From NCBI GenBank assembly GCA_911728435.2, contig OU452210.1, positions 8,556,001 through 8,620,000 on the forward strand: DNA of 64,000 bases. Reading direction: 5' to 3'. Under the pieces are notes generated by a model. That model saw only the letters and a program-made list of their open reading frames with translations. It was not told where the DNA came from and ran no database searches. The position numbers and the translations under genes were made by a program. Shown here in pieces: positions 49,158 through 62,236 of the stretch. The stretch's first letter is position 1, and each line of letters opens with the position of its first letter. Origin of the DNA: Apoderus coryli (lineage: Eukaryota; Arthropoda; Insecta; Coleoptera; Attelabidae).

Positions 49158-50107
49158 GTAAGTAATTGTGTATAATTTATGTTCTATATTTACTTAATAC
49201 ATTTTGATGTTTATATGACGATCACTTAAAATATATTTGGAAGGTATAGTTATCTTTTAAATATTCGCCACCTTATAAATATATACACGGTGAGTGAGGA
49301 GGATCGACGTGAGGAATATTTGGTGACAAAAAACTGAAATGTGGTTATCTGAATCATTACAAACTTTATTAATTATAGCGTTTGTTGATGCCACTGTTGT
49401 CCTCGGAACATTTTCATCTATCAGTTGTAAATGTACTCTCTCGATATGGATGCAAGCATTGATCGTGGATTGTTTTTATTACCTACTCATTTTTGTGGGA
49501 TGCCGCATTCAACATGAGATGATGGCTCCATAAACTTGTACTAAATCTAAAACATTCTCTACTTCTGGTCCTACTTTTAGCACTTAAATATGGATAGTAT
49601 AAAATTGATATTAAATTGTTGAACGCTATCATGCAATGATCCTAACAAATATTTACTTATTTGATTTTGAAATTGACAAATTCTGGTTTCAGATGGATAT
49701 AAACCAATTGTGGCGTTTTTAAATGTTTTAATTTGATCGCTATGATTAATAAAATAATAATAAGTCGATGAGCTATTAGAAGTATCTACAGAATGGAAAG
49801 CTCAGAATGAGACGCAGAATCCGAAAATCCAATAATAAATAGGGTGTTTCATTTGAATTTTCAATTTGGGTTCAGTATCACACGATCTGGCAATAGCGCA
49901 CTGGTAAAAATAGATTCGAAAGCTTGATAACGGCATCAAGTAGCAGTACTCAAAATTTCAGATATATATTTCTTTCCGTTCTCTAGAGACTTCTAATAGG
50001 CCATAGACTTTGGCGTAGGCTCTATATGAACAATAAAACATACACCCTTCAAACTAATAGCTATGATATAAAGTAATTCATGTTGAAGTGGAGTATTAAA
50101 TAAATTT

Positions 50108-50426
50108 ATAAATAAAACAAGTCTGCTCCACAAATTGATTGAAATAATTGTTCATAATGTCACTCGCCAAACATGTGTCGGAACCTTTATGTTCCCTCTT
50201 CAGTGGCTTTATATTAGTCTAATCTTTATCAATCTTTCAGGAAATGATTAAATGTCACCCCGTGAAAAAAATACAAAAAAACATTATATGCTGAACTTAT
50301 TTAGTTACATTAATGAATTTAAAATAAATAATATTTAACCAGCCAGAAAAATGTTTCTAACAATTAACAAGAATAGTTAAACGCAATTATATCACTCAAT
50401 TTGTGGAGCCGACGTGTTTTATTTAT
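50108..50426. repeat. Fold-back element of about 320 bp
   Basis: The left arm 50108-50137 (with AAACAAGTCTGCTCCACAAA) is the reverse complement, with few mismatches, of 50397-50426 (with TTTGTGGAGCCGACGTGTTT). On the minus strand an internal motif reads CTGAAGA, a GGAAC/GTTCC stem, then GACAC (50175-50203). Confidence 0.8.
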
Positions 50427-50844
50427 TATATTAATACCTATTAGTTTTTGCAAATTGATCAAGAGGAAAAAACAGTACACACCAAAGTAAAGCTGATAAA
50501 TTCCCTATAATCACGTTCGTTAGTTTGAATACGTTTTCAGTCAATTAAAATAACGTTCACAGAATAATCAAAAGATCTTCGATAAAGTTACTACAAATTA
50601 TGTAAAATTAGAACGCCTTTTAACTCTCTATAGGTACAAAGTTACCGTATGTGTAGAAGTTAAAAGTTCTAATTAAGTTGATTTTCAATTAATACTATAC
50701 TTGATTAATGTTGCTGCCCTATTTAAGGAATATTTTATGAATACACATACAATACGATTCAAATTGCTTGAGTTGGTCTTTATATTATTGAACAATGAAA
50801 GAAAATCGTAGCAAATTAAGAGTTCGCTGAGGATCTTATAATTT

Positions 50845-51009
50845 ATTGAAAAACACGTTTTATATCACCAAAAACACTTTTTTGAATCTCGACGCGCTAT
50901 CCGCTAACACTGTTAGCATTCTCTCAGTTTTCTCAGAATGCCAGTTTAAAAAAAAAGCGCGTCGAAAAAAAAAGTGTTTGTAGTAAGATGGTATAACGTG
51001 TTTTTTAAT
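50845..51009. repeat. Fold-back element, family A, copy 3
   Basis: The left arm (AAAACACGTTTTATATCACC near 50851) pairs with the right arm (GATGGTATAACGTGTTTTTT near 50987). Inner segments CTCGACGCGCT and AGCGCGTCGA are also inverted. The centre GCTAACACTGTTAGC is itself palindromic. Confidence 0.8.
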
Positions 51010-51376
51010 ATTACTCTACACCAAAGGTTCTACTCGTCGATTATTTTATAATTCAACAAGTATAAAGTGGTGCGAAATTTCTTCTTCTATACAAGACATG
51101 TATAAAAGTATAAAGAATTGACAATTTTATATATTCAAAATAATAATAATCAAAATTACCTAATAGCAAAATAAATTTATTTTTACTTCTTTGATTTTAC
51201 ATATTTCAACTTTCAACTAGAAAGAAAATAGTTTGCATAAATTAGCTCAAGAAAATCTGTGACTCAAGCTTTTAACAAAATTTAATAAGTAATAAAATAT
51301 TTTAAAGCTTTCTATATTTAAGCATTTTATAATATAGTAAATGTTCCTCATAATTTCAACTAATTTTTTTTTTCAG

Positions 51377-51700
51377 AATCTGGTTGGAATACTAGTAATC
51401 CCAAGACAATAAATGTAGGAAATACCAATACACCAGTGTCCAAAATGGTTGTGTTTAATTCAAAAATATTTTGTGCATGTGGAAATACCGTGATATTACT
51501 AAATCCACATACATTAGTAGAAGAAAATTCGTTTACTGTTACTACAGATACAAATAAGCCTATATCCTGTATATTAATATGTGGGACTTCAATATGGTTA
51601 TCATTGCAAAATTCAGCTATAATCAAATGTTTTCATGCACTTACATTTGAATTTCTGTGTGAAACAAATGTAGCACCAGCTGTAACGAAAATGCTCACAA
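51377..51700 (+). CDS. ARHGEF17: Exon 12: propeller blades
   Basis: Acceptor TTTTTTTTTTCAG, donor ACAA|GTAAGT; 324 nt. It encodes SGWNTSNPKTINVG, VSKMVVFNSKIFCACGNTV and SCILICGTSIWLSLQNSA, aligning in order with the corresponding ARHGEF17 blades. Confidence 0.93.
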
Positions 51701-52485
51701 GTAAGTTTTTACTAAAATCCTGAAAAAAAAAAATAGTAGAAGTAACTAAGTCGGAGTAGTAGAAAACTAGCAATCAATATTTTATAAAGACAAATAGTTT
51801 ATGTTTTAAGCTATGTAGTACGGGTTTTTTGGCCGTCGTCTTGTAGAATCGTTGGCATATCATAAAGTACAGTTTTGGTGAAAGTGGAGAACATGAAATC
51901 CTACAGGACGATAGCAGACTAACAGAAACAATACAGCTATATATGTAACAGGTGTTAGAATATTTTATAAAATATGTTTAATTAAAGATAGACACTAAAA
52001 AGCGTCCACATGAATTTAGACAGTTCAAAATCCATGTTAGAAATTCCTGTCAGTTAGCAGTGTTGGCCCAGATCTTATTATGCGCATGTGTAAAAACTAA
52101 AAACTAGACGTTAACCTTATCAAAACTGTCAAGAAATAATAGTCTATAAGTCAGTCGCAAGTTTCGACAAATTTACAAATTTATCTAGAGTATATATATA
52201 TTTATAGATTATTATATTTCGGGCAAAATTAATGCCTTTCCCTAAATAGATTTTGTTTAAACTAATGGAGCCTCAATAAAATTAATCATTATAAAAGTTA
52301 CATGAATTCGTCCATATCGCCGATGCCCATGGGACAATTTAGTTGACGTTCTGTTAATGTAAACAACAATTTCTGTTTAGGTAAACCCCAAACGGCTTTA
52401 ATATTTACACATATAGACACACATCATTTTTCGTTTTTAATTATAGTATTAAATTATTATTTTTATTTTTCTGTATATATTGTAG
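51701..52485 (+). other. Intron between exons 12 and 13
   Basis: AT-rich, no supported feature. Confidence 0.65.
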
Positions 52486-52904
52486 GTTGTGACGATATAA
52501 TAAGACAACACAAGGCTGCATGTTTGAGAGTAACGGCGTTAGTTCATTGCAAAGATTTATTATGGATTGGTACTTCCGCTGGAGTTCTTCTAACTATGCC
52601 TCTTCCACACATATCATCTACAACTACACGGCTCAGTAATGTACCTACTGTTACTGGAGTACCTCATGGTCATACAGGGCATGTAAGGATTCTCACATCA
52701 GTAGAAATGCCTTACATAACTACGAAAAAAGGTACACCTTTGAAAAAACTTTCAAAGTCTAAAAATACCGAACAAACTAGTAAACAAATAAAACATTTAG
52801 TCATATCTGGTGGAGATGGTTACGAAGATTTTCGTACATCAAATCTCTCCGAAGTGGCTGGTAGGGAAGATTCAACTAATCATTTATTATTGTGGAATAT
52901 TTGA
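52486..52904 (+). CDS. ARHGEF17: Exon 13: last propeller blades and C-terminus
   Basis: Acceptor ATATTGTAG; the frame runs to TGA 52902-52904. It encodes DDIIRQHKAACLRVTALVHC, DLLWIGTSAGVLLTMPLP, PHGHTGHVRILTSVEMP, LVISGGDGYEDFR and ends GREDSTNHLLLWNI. These are the most conserved segments of the family and fix both identity and C-terminus. A Lys/Ser-rich loop (KLSKSKNTEQTSKQIK) replaces the longer proline-rich loop of vertebrate proteins. Confidence 0.96.
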
Positions 52905-53036
52905 TTTGTAAAACAACCATTAAAGTTATTTCCACCGCCAGTTGGAAAAGAAATTCTTATTTAAAACATTATTGACACTACAAAATGTTAGAAGAATAAA
53001 TGTAATAATAAAACAATAATCCGTCGAAAAAATAAA
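52905..53036 (+). terminator. 3' UTR and poly(A) signals of the Rho GEF gene
   Basis: AATAAA at 52995-53000, 53007-53012 and 53031-53036 follow the stop codon within about 130 bases. Confidence 0.7.
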
Positions 53037-55894
53037 TGATTTACTGTATTTTAAAGACTGAGAGCGCACGGGTATAATAATAAATAAGCATAATCTAATT
53101 AACTTCTGGAAGAATGTACCTGTTAAATACTTACATTTTTAGTCCATGTGACGTCCAAAATATACATGTAAAAACTGATTCCGAAATGAAATGGCTATGG
53201 AATTCAAATGAGATTCCGGTTCGCATTAAAAACGTACTTAAATGATCGCTTAATGTTTGGAGACGTGCAAAACAGTCGAAATAATATTGTGATAAATTGC
53301 TTATAAGGGTGCAGCTTCGAAAGCTTTTGTTTAACTTTGTAATTATGCGTGACCATTTATCGTACGGTCAATCCGAGTAATCTAAAATTGTCAATTTAAA
53401 AATTTTCTAAAATAATAATTGCTTTTAATTTTGATAGTTAATGTTATCTATGAGATATCCTGAAATATTCCAGTTATGAACCTATTTCAAATATACTTAC
53501 TCTTCCTATTAGTACAGTAAAGTAGGTTAGTTGGTACAAATTATGTCTAAGAACTTTCAAGAAGTATAAAATATATTATATCTTTATAATGTAGTGTGCA
53601 AGCTAAGTAAATTTTATTACCGGTAAGATCAAATATATTATTATGGCTCTTGTGGGCAACACATTCCAACAACCGTTTCATAAACATATTGATATATGTA
53701 CACACATAATATATCGGTGATATACTATATTTTTTATGTAGTTGAACATTTTTTTTTCGTAGTATATATTATATAGTATATATATTAATACCACAAAGTG
53801 ATAAACATAATACTTACTTTGTAGGTTCACGACATAACAGTAAATAACAACAAATAAAAACTAATAGGAAATGCACGCGAAATTGCATTGCATTCAAAAC
53901 CATTTGACGTTGCTGAAAAAATTATAATAAATAAACTTTTATTGCAAACAGTTTCCTCTTTATTTTGAATTTTATTACGATTATCTATGTGGCTATGAAA
54001 AATCGATGAACCAAGATATATAGATTGGTAACTCCAAATATAGGCAACATTTTTGAAACAAATATGTTTTTCATTTTTGTGTATGAACATCCATTTTTTT
54101 TTATTAAGATAGGGTCGCCGTTTGTTTAATTTAGTTCACATTAATTTCATACATATAAAATACCAATGTTTCAGTTATCAGTTTGTAAAATGTGCTTCTT
54201 ATATTATGTAAAATTCAGCATCCAACATCGGTCGTTTAATATTTTTATACGTAAAAGTAACTAAATTGAAATAATATAAAAATGGACGACTAAGTGAGAG
54301 AAGAATGTAATACATACCTGTCGAAACGTTTAACATGGCATCAATTAAATAATTTTAAAACAAAATTTTGAATGTACGAAGGAATTTCTATTATAAGATA
54401 ATATGAAAGAATTTTAGTTTAAGGATAGCATTTTCCTGAGTCAAACGGAAATTTTCTATGTACGCATATGAAAACAAATGTTTTGACGGTAGGTGCTTCA
54501 AAACCATTAGACAAATTTTATTGTTTTATCAAATTATATTTATTCTTGTGGCAATGAACAATATTAATTTATATTATGTTGCAAATATTATGTTAATTAA
54601 CACGTAATGATAAATTAGTTTTTGACAATATATTCGTCCAACGCAACATAAACACATACGATATTTAAAAAGTAAGTAAATCCACAATTAAACAAATTGC
54701 ACTTATCACTTTTTACAACATTTTTACTTACTTTTAAGTGCACATCGTATTTACCTGAAACAAATAAGTTTATATTATAATTATTAATTTAAGTGATAAA
54801 TGCATTTCTTTAAAATGTGTGATAGTACTTATAAGCAACAACTGTATAGTTGAAAGTACTTATAAATAATTATATTTTGCTTTGTTTTGTTATATTTTGT
54901 TTGTTTTATTTTGCCTACTCTTATTGTTCCTAATAATTTTGCGATATTTTTTTAAATATGAGACTGTTCTCATAATTAGTTAATTTACTAGTATTTGTAT
55001 ATATTATTTTTATTTTAAGTGCGATTTTTGCTTCTGCTTTATTATTTTTCTTTAAATATATTTTGCTCAACGTCGTCCAAAATTTTATTTTCACGTTTAA
55101 CAAGATAACAGTTATAATATTAATTATCGTTATTTTGAAATATATTTATTTATTTAATTATATTTATTTTTATTTATCCTTCCTTTTTAATACTTTACTT
55201 TGATTAAGGACCGTGATCTAAATCGCTTTTCAGTTTTAAGTTTTTCTTTATTACTATTCATTAATTATCATTTCACGTAATTCTTGAACCTAGAATCAAA
55301 GCGCAACGGTTGAAGTTAATTAAATTAAGTATTAATTTGAAAGGAGCCTTTACTGATTCCACGAATTGGATTTACGTGAAATGACGCATTTTAAAGTATT
55401 TGGCGATCTGCTATAATTTTACTTTTTAATATCTATACATAGAAAAAAATTAGTTCTTTTTGAAAACCTGCTGTTTGTAAACATATTATTCCTAAATCGA
55501 ATTACTACCTTACAAGAAAAGATGACATATAGGTCCATATTATGTGTTTATTATTTTTTAAATACAGAAATACGCACCCAGGGGAGCATTTCGCTAACAA
55601 TGTTAGCTGCCTAGGAACGAATATAAACTCCTGTACTGAAGTTATATTTAAAACAAATACCGAATACATTAATTGAATTCGATAAGAAGAAGCATTTTTG
55701 AAATAGTCTATGCTGAGTGGTTTGATTATATATAAAAAAAGACCGCTATATTGAAGTTAGACTGGAGCCATCAAATCTTGCTTAGATTTTATGACAACTT
55801 GTATACATACTACATATTCAACTCATGATTTTCATTAACGCATCAATCAATGGAAAGCACAAGATCGAATAAGATTTTGTGAAATTTCTTATAG

Positions 55895-56060
55895 ACTCGA
55901 CGACAAACGTTTCTTGAATTTTAACTTTCACCACATCAGAACCTACATGTGATATTCTTTTAAGAATACAAATCTTTTGATTTTATAATGTCAATGTGAT
56001 TTTGCTAAATAGAACTTTGTAAAATTTTTACGTTATTAAACATTTTTAAATATATTTATT
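55895..56060 (+). repeat. Dispersed repeat, copy 1
   Basis: Shares TCGACGACAAACGT, TTTTATAATGTCAATG, TTTTGC, a Thr-rich AT stretch and TTTTTACGTT with the copy at 58810, in the same order and spacing. Confidence 0.55.
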
Positions 56061-58809
56061 TTTATATTCGATTATTATAACTTCATTATTTTAGTATTAT
56101 TATTTATTTAGTTTAGTATAACTGCAGGCAAAAAATGTTCATGACAAGTGTCACAACTCTATACATTTTATTATATTTTTTATTCAATATTTTATATATT
56201 ATTTGCATTGGGATCTGAAAAATACGATAAAATACAAAAAAATTATCTAAAGTGGAACATAATATAGAGAACTAAATTTTTATGGCATTTATACAAACTT
56301 AAGTAAACGTAAGCGGTGAAGTTTCTTATACTAACACTATAGAGCTGCTAAGCTGCCTAACATAACCTAATCTAAATGATCCAACATTTGAATTAGGCTT
56401 GTTTTTAAGTGTTCATAATTCTAAATTTGGATCAATATATTTAAGGGTAAGGTAGAGATCGTATCACCAAGCAAAAAACTGTCATGAGCATGCTAACTTT
56501 TTTACTTGATAAATTAATGGGACGAATTACCCGAAATGGTTTTTAAAAGGCTTCATTTGAAATAAAACATTATTTTATACAATTGATTTTAATTATTACA
56601 ATCAATTTCTCAAGTTCAAGCTTCGATGTTTGGGTTGTAATGTGAAAATTGTACTTTTAATTAGATATGTGCCACACTATGTATAGATGTTAAAATATTG
56701 AGTAGCAATGTTTTAATTTAATTTAAATTAAAATAAATAAAGAAATATAGGAATATTAAAAAAAATACAATAAATAATATTAACCCCGTTATATCAATTT
56801 TTTCTATGTTATAGATATATAGATATGTGTGAGGTTACAGGGTGTAAACTGAAATGGAAGGTTTTGTATTCGATTTCCGAAATAAGTAATATTTTTTATG
56901 GAAATGATTTGAGTTAATAGCATGTAATTCTATGCAATAAGAGTCTGAAGTACCTTATATAAAGTGCAAACATGTTTTTAGAAATTAAGTGAATGTTATC
57001 ATGGTGGCTATTTTTATATGTAGACGACTTAAAATTTAACCTATATATTCAGTTATTATGGTTTTTGTTATTCCTATATATTTTTTTTATGGTTGTTTTA
57101 CCACTATTAATATAAGATGAACAAATATGATATTCTACTGTACGGGTTGTCAAATATAAGGATCGAAAATTCCATTGAAACCGGAAAATAGCAATTCATC
57201 TCATATGTATAGCTGAGTCGTTGTCGTTCTGTATATAAATAAATGAAACTCAAATTAAATGTTTGAATATTCCCATATTTACATGCTGTTACTTCCTTTC
57301 ATAGTATCATTATTTAACCAAAGATCTTTAATTTTGACGCAACATATTTTGAACATGAAAATTAATTCATATCAAGCGAACATTTCTAATTACAGGGTAT
57401 ATACAAAAGTGCATAAATTCTGATAAATCATTTTTAATTAATATACAGGAAAATTATATTTTACCATGAATAGAACTTATTTTAACACATATAAATTAAA
57501 TAATTAAAAAATGTATTAAATAAGTAACATTATTTTTTTTTGTAAATTATAAACACAATGTATCAATCACTATAAAGTACAATAATAAGATTTAACAACT
57601 AAATTAAGAAAATAATTTAAACAAAAAGGTATTAAGGCTGTTTGATCAGTGCCCAAATGCAAAGGCATGCAAATAGTTAAGTAATGCATGTTGGTTTAAA
57701 AAATACAGTAAAATTGTTATAGCTCCACTTCCAGCCTATAACTACATTAAAACAATATAGATGGAGACACCTGATAGATCACAAATTTTACACGATTATT
57801 AATTAGTAAACATGTATTTATGGTTGGCTAATTCTACTGTCTTATATATTTTTAATGACAATATTGATTTATTGAAAAGATGAAGGTTCATGCTTTTATA
57901 AAAGTATAATTTTGATATCTTTATCTACAGAACGTGTAATACCTCTTTAATCTAGGTGATTTTGTCTTTTGTTAAACAAAGAAAATATTTATAGTAAATT
58001 TTGTATAGTCCTATTGAACCATCTGATAAAGAAAAATAATTAACGAATAAGTGCTTAAGCAATCTTGTATAGCTTTGCATTTGGGGACTGATCATACAGC
58101 TTTTAAAAAAAAAATAGTCATACTTCTAAACTGTGCTTGTTACACAAGTGGGAAAATGTTAAAATAGGTATGGTAATAAAATATCATTGACGGTCATGAC
58201 ACTGGACACTATCCGTGTGCAGCCATAATCAACGAATACAATATATCATTGACACAAGTATTTGATTTATTTGTCTATCTTAGGCTGGATTCACACTTGC
58301 TCGACCATTTATCACTTTCGTATGAACACAATATTGACAATTGTTAGGACAGGAGCAAGTATGGTCCCATATAGCGACGTTTCTTTATTGTTAATTTTTA
58401 AATGTACTGAGCTTATTAAAATTATCATTATATCAACGTCGCTAATTAGGTGAGTACGCATTGATTGTTTTACTTTTTTTTAATTAAATTTACGAGTAAC
58501 CGTTCATCGTCAGTGCGTTTCTTTCCACACTCAATTTATTGAAGGCTGCAAGTATCTAAAGATTCATGTTGCCAAGATATTACACATTTCGCTTTAATTA
58601 TTACTTTTTTGTTGATTACAACATGGCCGTTTGAAATCGATTACTGTACATTGTACATGTACAGGGTGGTTGAAAGCTCGAGATATTCGATAATATAAAA
58701 GTCGCTTTTTATAACTAAGTTATAATAAACTAAATCGCTAAACATACCTAAGTTTTGATTTCCATCAATGTAAAAATAAAGACAGGCTAGAAGAAGTTTG
58801 TTATGGTTA

Positions 58810-58960
58810 GTTCGACAACAAACGTCTCTAGAATTTAAACGTTCATCAGTATCTACTTCTGATACTTTATGATTAAAAAAAGCTTTAATTTTATAATTTC
58901 AATGAAATTTTGCGAAATACAATTCACTACAACTTTTTACGTTTAAACATTAAATAAATT
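58810..58960 (+). repeat. Dispersed repeat, copy 2
   Basis: Contains TTCGACAACAAACGT, TTTTATAATTTCAATG, TTTTGCG and TTTTTACGTT, collinear with 55895-56060. A CAGGGTGGTTGAAA terminus lies upstream at 58664 and may be its left end. Confidence 0.55.
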
Positions 58961-61900
58961 TAATCCTATATCTTAATTATTATTAGTCTAGTACAACTTT
59001 TCATGGAAAACGGTAGAAACTGTCTTCATATTTGCATTTGCCATTTGAAAATTATGACCTGAAAAATGTCATAAAACACAATATTTCATTGATATCACAG
59101 CGATTTTGTTTGTTGTGTTTCAATTTTCTTTAACAACTATCAATTAGCAAAAACAGGTATAAAATAAATATCTTTGATCAATGTGTTATACGTACGTGCA
59201 CGGAAAGCTATTTTTTGTGTGGCACTTTGTAAATGGGGAATGTCCAAAGTCAAGCATAGTTTTAAGGTAGGTACTAGTTGTTAATAGAAAAATATTTTCA
59301 CAAGGCTCTAATAAAATTTATTGTAATATATATGATATTAAGCAGACTGGGTAACAGCTTTAACTACTTAAATATACAATGGAATTTATTATTCCATTAA
59401 ATTATATTCGATGTAAGTGTTTTCTAATAAGCGCAAGAATAATTATTAATTATTGTCACTATTAAATTTTTAGGAATTGAATAAAAAGATATGTGTGATA
59501 GATGTTTTAAATATGTGTCCAAAATCCAAAAATAATTATATATTTATATTTTTTTGCTATAATTGTTATAAATAACTATGGTTGATGAAACGAAATTACT
59601 TTCCTAAAGAGACTTAGTAATTTTGTTTCATTGAATATAAAATATAAAAACTGCTTCATATGGTAAGACTGTAAAATAAATTTTACATGTTGGGGTAAGG
59701 AATTTTTGATATGATGGAATGTAATGTATTTTCTTAAAAAGAAAGTAAAACAATATACAAAAAATTATCATTCTAAGAAAAGTAAAAATAATGAAGAACA
59801 ATAATAAATTTGTTTAATCATGCCTAAATAGAAAATGTATTAATATTTTATTAGTAGTTATATCGGCCTAATTTTGCTAATCTATTTGAAATAAAATAAA
59901 TAAAAAAAGGAATATATTGTATAATCCTGCATCTGATGAGATATTATTATAAATAAATGTTAAGAATAAAACATGTACATGAATTACAATGCAGTTTTAT
60001 TATGTTATACCTATATATGTCAACCTAACTAGCTTTATAAATAGTTTTTTTTTGTATATGCTCCCAAAACTAGCTACTATGTGGACTTATATTAGTCCGT
60101 AAAATGCATCCTTTTCGGATAATATTTTAAACTTTGTGGTGTTATGACAAATTTCGATTGACAGAATTAATAAATAAACAAAACCAACGTGTTTTTATAA
60201 TACTGGGTTCTAGAATTTATCTTTTAGAACTAAATTTGTTCGAATAATTATTATTATGATTTCGAATAGTTCTCTAATAATAGATTAGGTACTCTGGTAA
60301 ATTTTTAGGTAGTCTGAATACTTTAATAAAACCTTGATACTTTAAATCCTTTAAATTCGTATCTTAGTATTTGAAACACAACGGACAAAAAGTTTGACGT
60401 GCTCGTTTGTATCACAAACTTTCCAAGCACCCCAGATTTTTGTCGTAAATAAATAAGAAAGTTAGAATCAATTAATTTTCAGGACAGCCCATTGTTATTT
60501 AAATTTACCCTTTGATAACAACCCCATAAAAAGTTGTTAAAAATATTCTGTTTGATTCCGCTAATTATAAAAAATATTTCCGATATACCTAGTTATCTTA
60601 TCGAAATCACTGAATTTATGCGTACAATTAAATTTTCTTACGATCCGATTTATATACAAGTGAAAATAAGAATGGAACCAGCCACACCTCGACTCGTTTC
60701 AATGTAAAAAAATTAAGGGTTGTGAAGTCGTTCTAAGAGGTTTTTTTAGTTTTAGCACTTTTGACATGCCGCTTTATAGGGGTGGATAATAAAATTTAAC
60801 TACCTACACAGTGTCTTTGTTGTATTTATTTGTTATGTCAAAACAGAAGATTAAGACAAAAATAAAGCATAAGACGACAGCTATTTTACAGTGGCGGGTA
60901 AAGAAACACATAAAACTAATTTATAAGCACATACATTTTTTTTGAAAAACACGTCAAAGGAAACAAATGCAAGTATATTATAGTCACACATACATTCTCC
61001 AATCTACGGGGGGAGTAATGTGTTGGGTTTTTCCAAACAATAACAGAGGGTTGATATAGGGAAGAATAGAGTTATGCTACAATATAAAATTTAAAATGTG
61101 GTAAAGCAAAAAATATATTTCTAATTTAATATTTGCATTTAATCAATTATTATTTTTTTCGGTGACGATTCTCAGGAGCTCAGATACCCGTATTATTGAT
61201 TTAAGTGCGTAATATATTTGGTTTCTTTCACCAGAGCATAAACTTCAACGAGAAATAGTAAACCCTCAAATATTGTGACATTTGACAATATTCAAATACA
61301 GTTTCAATGGAATATGGTGTGAATTTGCTTCTTATTGCTTTTAGAAGTCTTTTTTAATCTTTAGTACTAAAAAGACATAAAATCTCGAAGGAAAACGTAT
61401 ATAATTTCCTGAAAAATCTGGGACATCTACTATATAAAATTTACTAGCTGTTTATTGTTTCGACTTGTCAGTTCAAGGTTTGTCTACGTTTACGCAAAAA
61501 AATAAATGAACCACGCGTATGTAAATTATTATTTGATTATATAAAAAATGTATTCACCAATTTATAAATTTTATAGCAAAACGTTAATAGATGTTGTAAG
61601 ATTTTTTAAACAAATTCTACGTAATTGTTTTTCAAATAAACCACAAATTCTTGAGTTCATTTAACTTGATTACATTATTATTGTAAACTGTGCCAACACT
61701 AACGCGCGTTTGTGAAAAATTTGTTGTAACTTTAGCAAAACATGTAGAAATTTAGAAAACATATTTTTTATGAAATTTATTTTATACTTGACTAGTTCGC
61801 TAGAATCTACGAACTCTATAATGTAAAAGTGACAATTGTTTTAATGCTTTTTTCTTTATTAATTTTAGGTTTTGTTGAATCTCATTGGCTTTTAGTCACA

Positions 61901-62143
61901 TTTATATTGACTTTCGACTTAGTATTTAATTTGGGAACAGTAAACCTGCGTTTAAATAATTGGGAGAAGTATTATTGTACTTTTAGGACAAAACCTTTGG
62001 ATTTTGTCCCTGATTTCCGAACTAGATACAGCTGGATTTTTGCCTGGTCTACAGAACATAATCTAGCTATTTATTCGATCAAATATATAGTTAATTTGAA
62101 GTCTTCTGTCATTTCTCTTACACGAGGTGTGCCTATGTATAGT

Positions 62144-62144
62144 G

Positions 62145-62184
<40 letters not shown>
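62144..62184. repeat. (TAA)n microsatellite
   Basis: About 13 uninterrupted ATA/TAA units directly before the retrotransposon junction. Confidence 0.95.
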
Positions 62185-62185
<1 letters not shown>

Positions 62186-62236
62186 TGACACTGTATAAAG
62201 TACATCCTAATTGACACTGTATAAAGTACATCCTAC
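62185..62236 (+). repeat. 26-bp tandem duplication at a retrotransposon 5' junction
   Basis: 62185-62210 and 62211-62236 are identical over 25 bases (each begins TTGACACTGTATAAAGTAC). The first copy touches the (TAA)n tract and the second runs into the reverse-transcriptase frame. Confidence 0.9.

Larger units (their letters stand above)
49158..51376 (+). other. Intron between exons 11 and 12
   Basis: Contains two fold-back elements (50108-50426 and 50845-51009) and a partial MITE end near 49846 (AGGGTGTTTCATTTGAATT). Confidence 0.7.
15640..53036 (+). other. ARHGEF17: ARHGEF17 (TEM4)-like Rho GEF gene, whole locus
   Basis: Thirteen exons plus one alternative first exon can be joined with GT-AG borders and compatible phases. 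The product order is a disordered N-terminal region, DH domain, PH-like domain and C-terminal WD40-like propeller, the order of vertebrate ARHGEF17 and its insect orthologues. Landmark matches are VWVCNSDGYVGQVC, WLGTEDGCIHIY, IIRQHKAACLRVTAL, LLWIGTSAGV, ISGGDGYEDF and the C-terminal STNHLLLW, all hallmark segments of that family. From ATG 18172 the long form is 1440 aa; from ATG 30721 the short form is 903 aa. By family knowledge it would activate Rho-type GTPases at actin and junctional structures. Exon structure and family are strong; the 5' end is less certain. Confidence 0.93.
53037..61828. other. Intergenic AT-rich DNA
   Basis: No supported gene. It holds a diverged repeat pair (55895-56060 and 58810-58960), a CAGGGTG terminus at 56838 and one at 58664, and the palindromic GCTAACAATGTTAGC at 55592, which matches the family A fold-back centre. 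A loose inverted pair lies at 54660 and 54723. Confidence 0.55.

Noticed and set aside
54660..54765. Inverted words ACGATATTTAAAAAGTAAGT and its rough complement
   Set aside because: Pairing is interrupted by several mismatches and gaps; in DNA this AT-rich it is not clearly above chance.
61829..62188. 119-codon plus-strand open frame ending in poly-Asn
   Set aside because: It starts at GTG, has no ATG context or domain, and its tail is just the (TAA)n microsatellite read as Asn codons.
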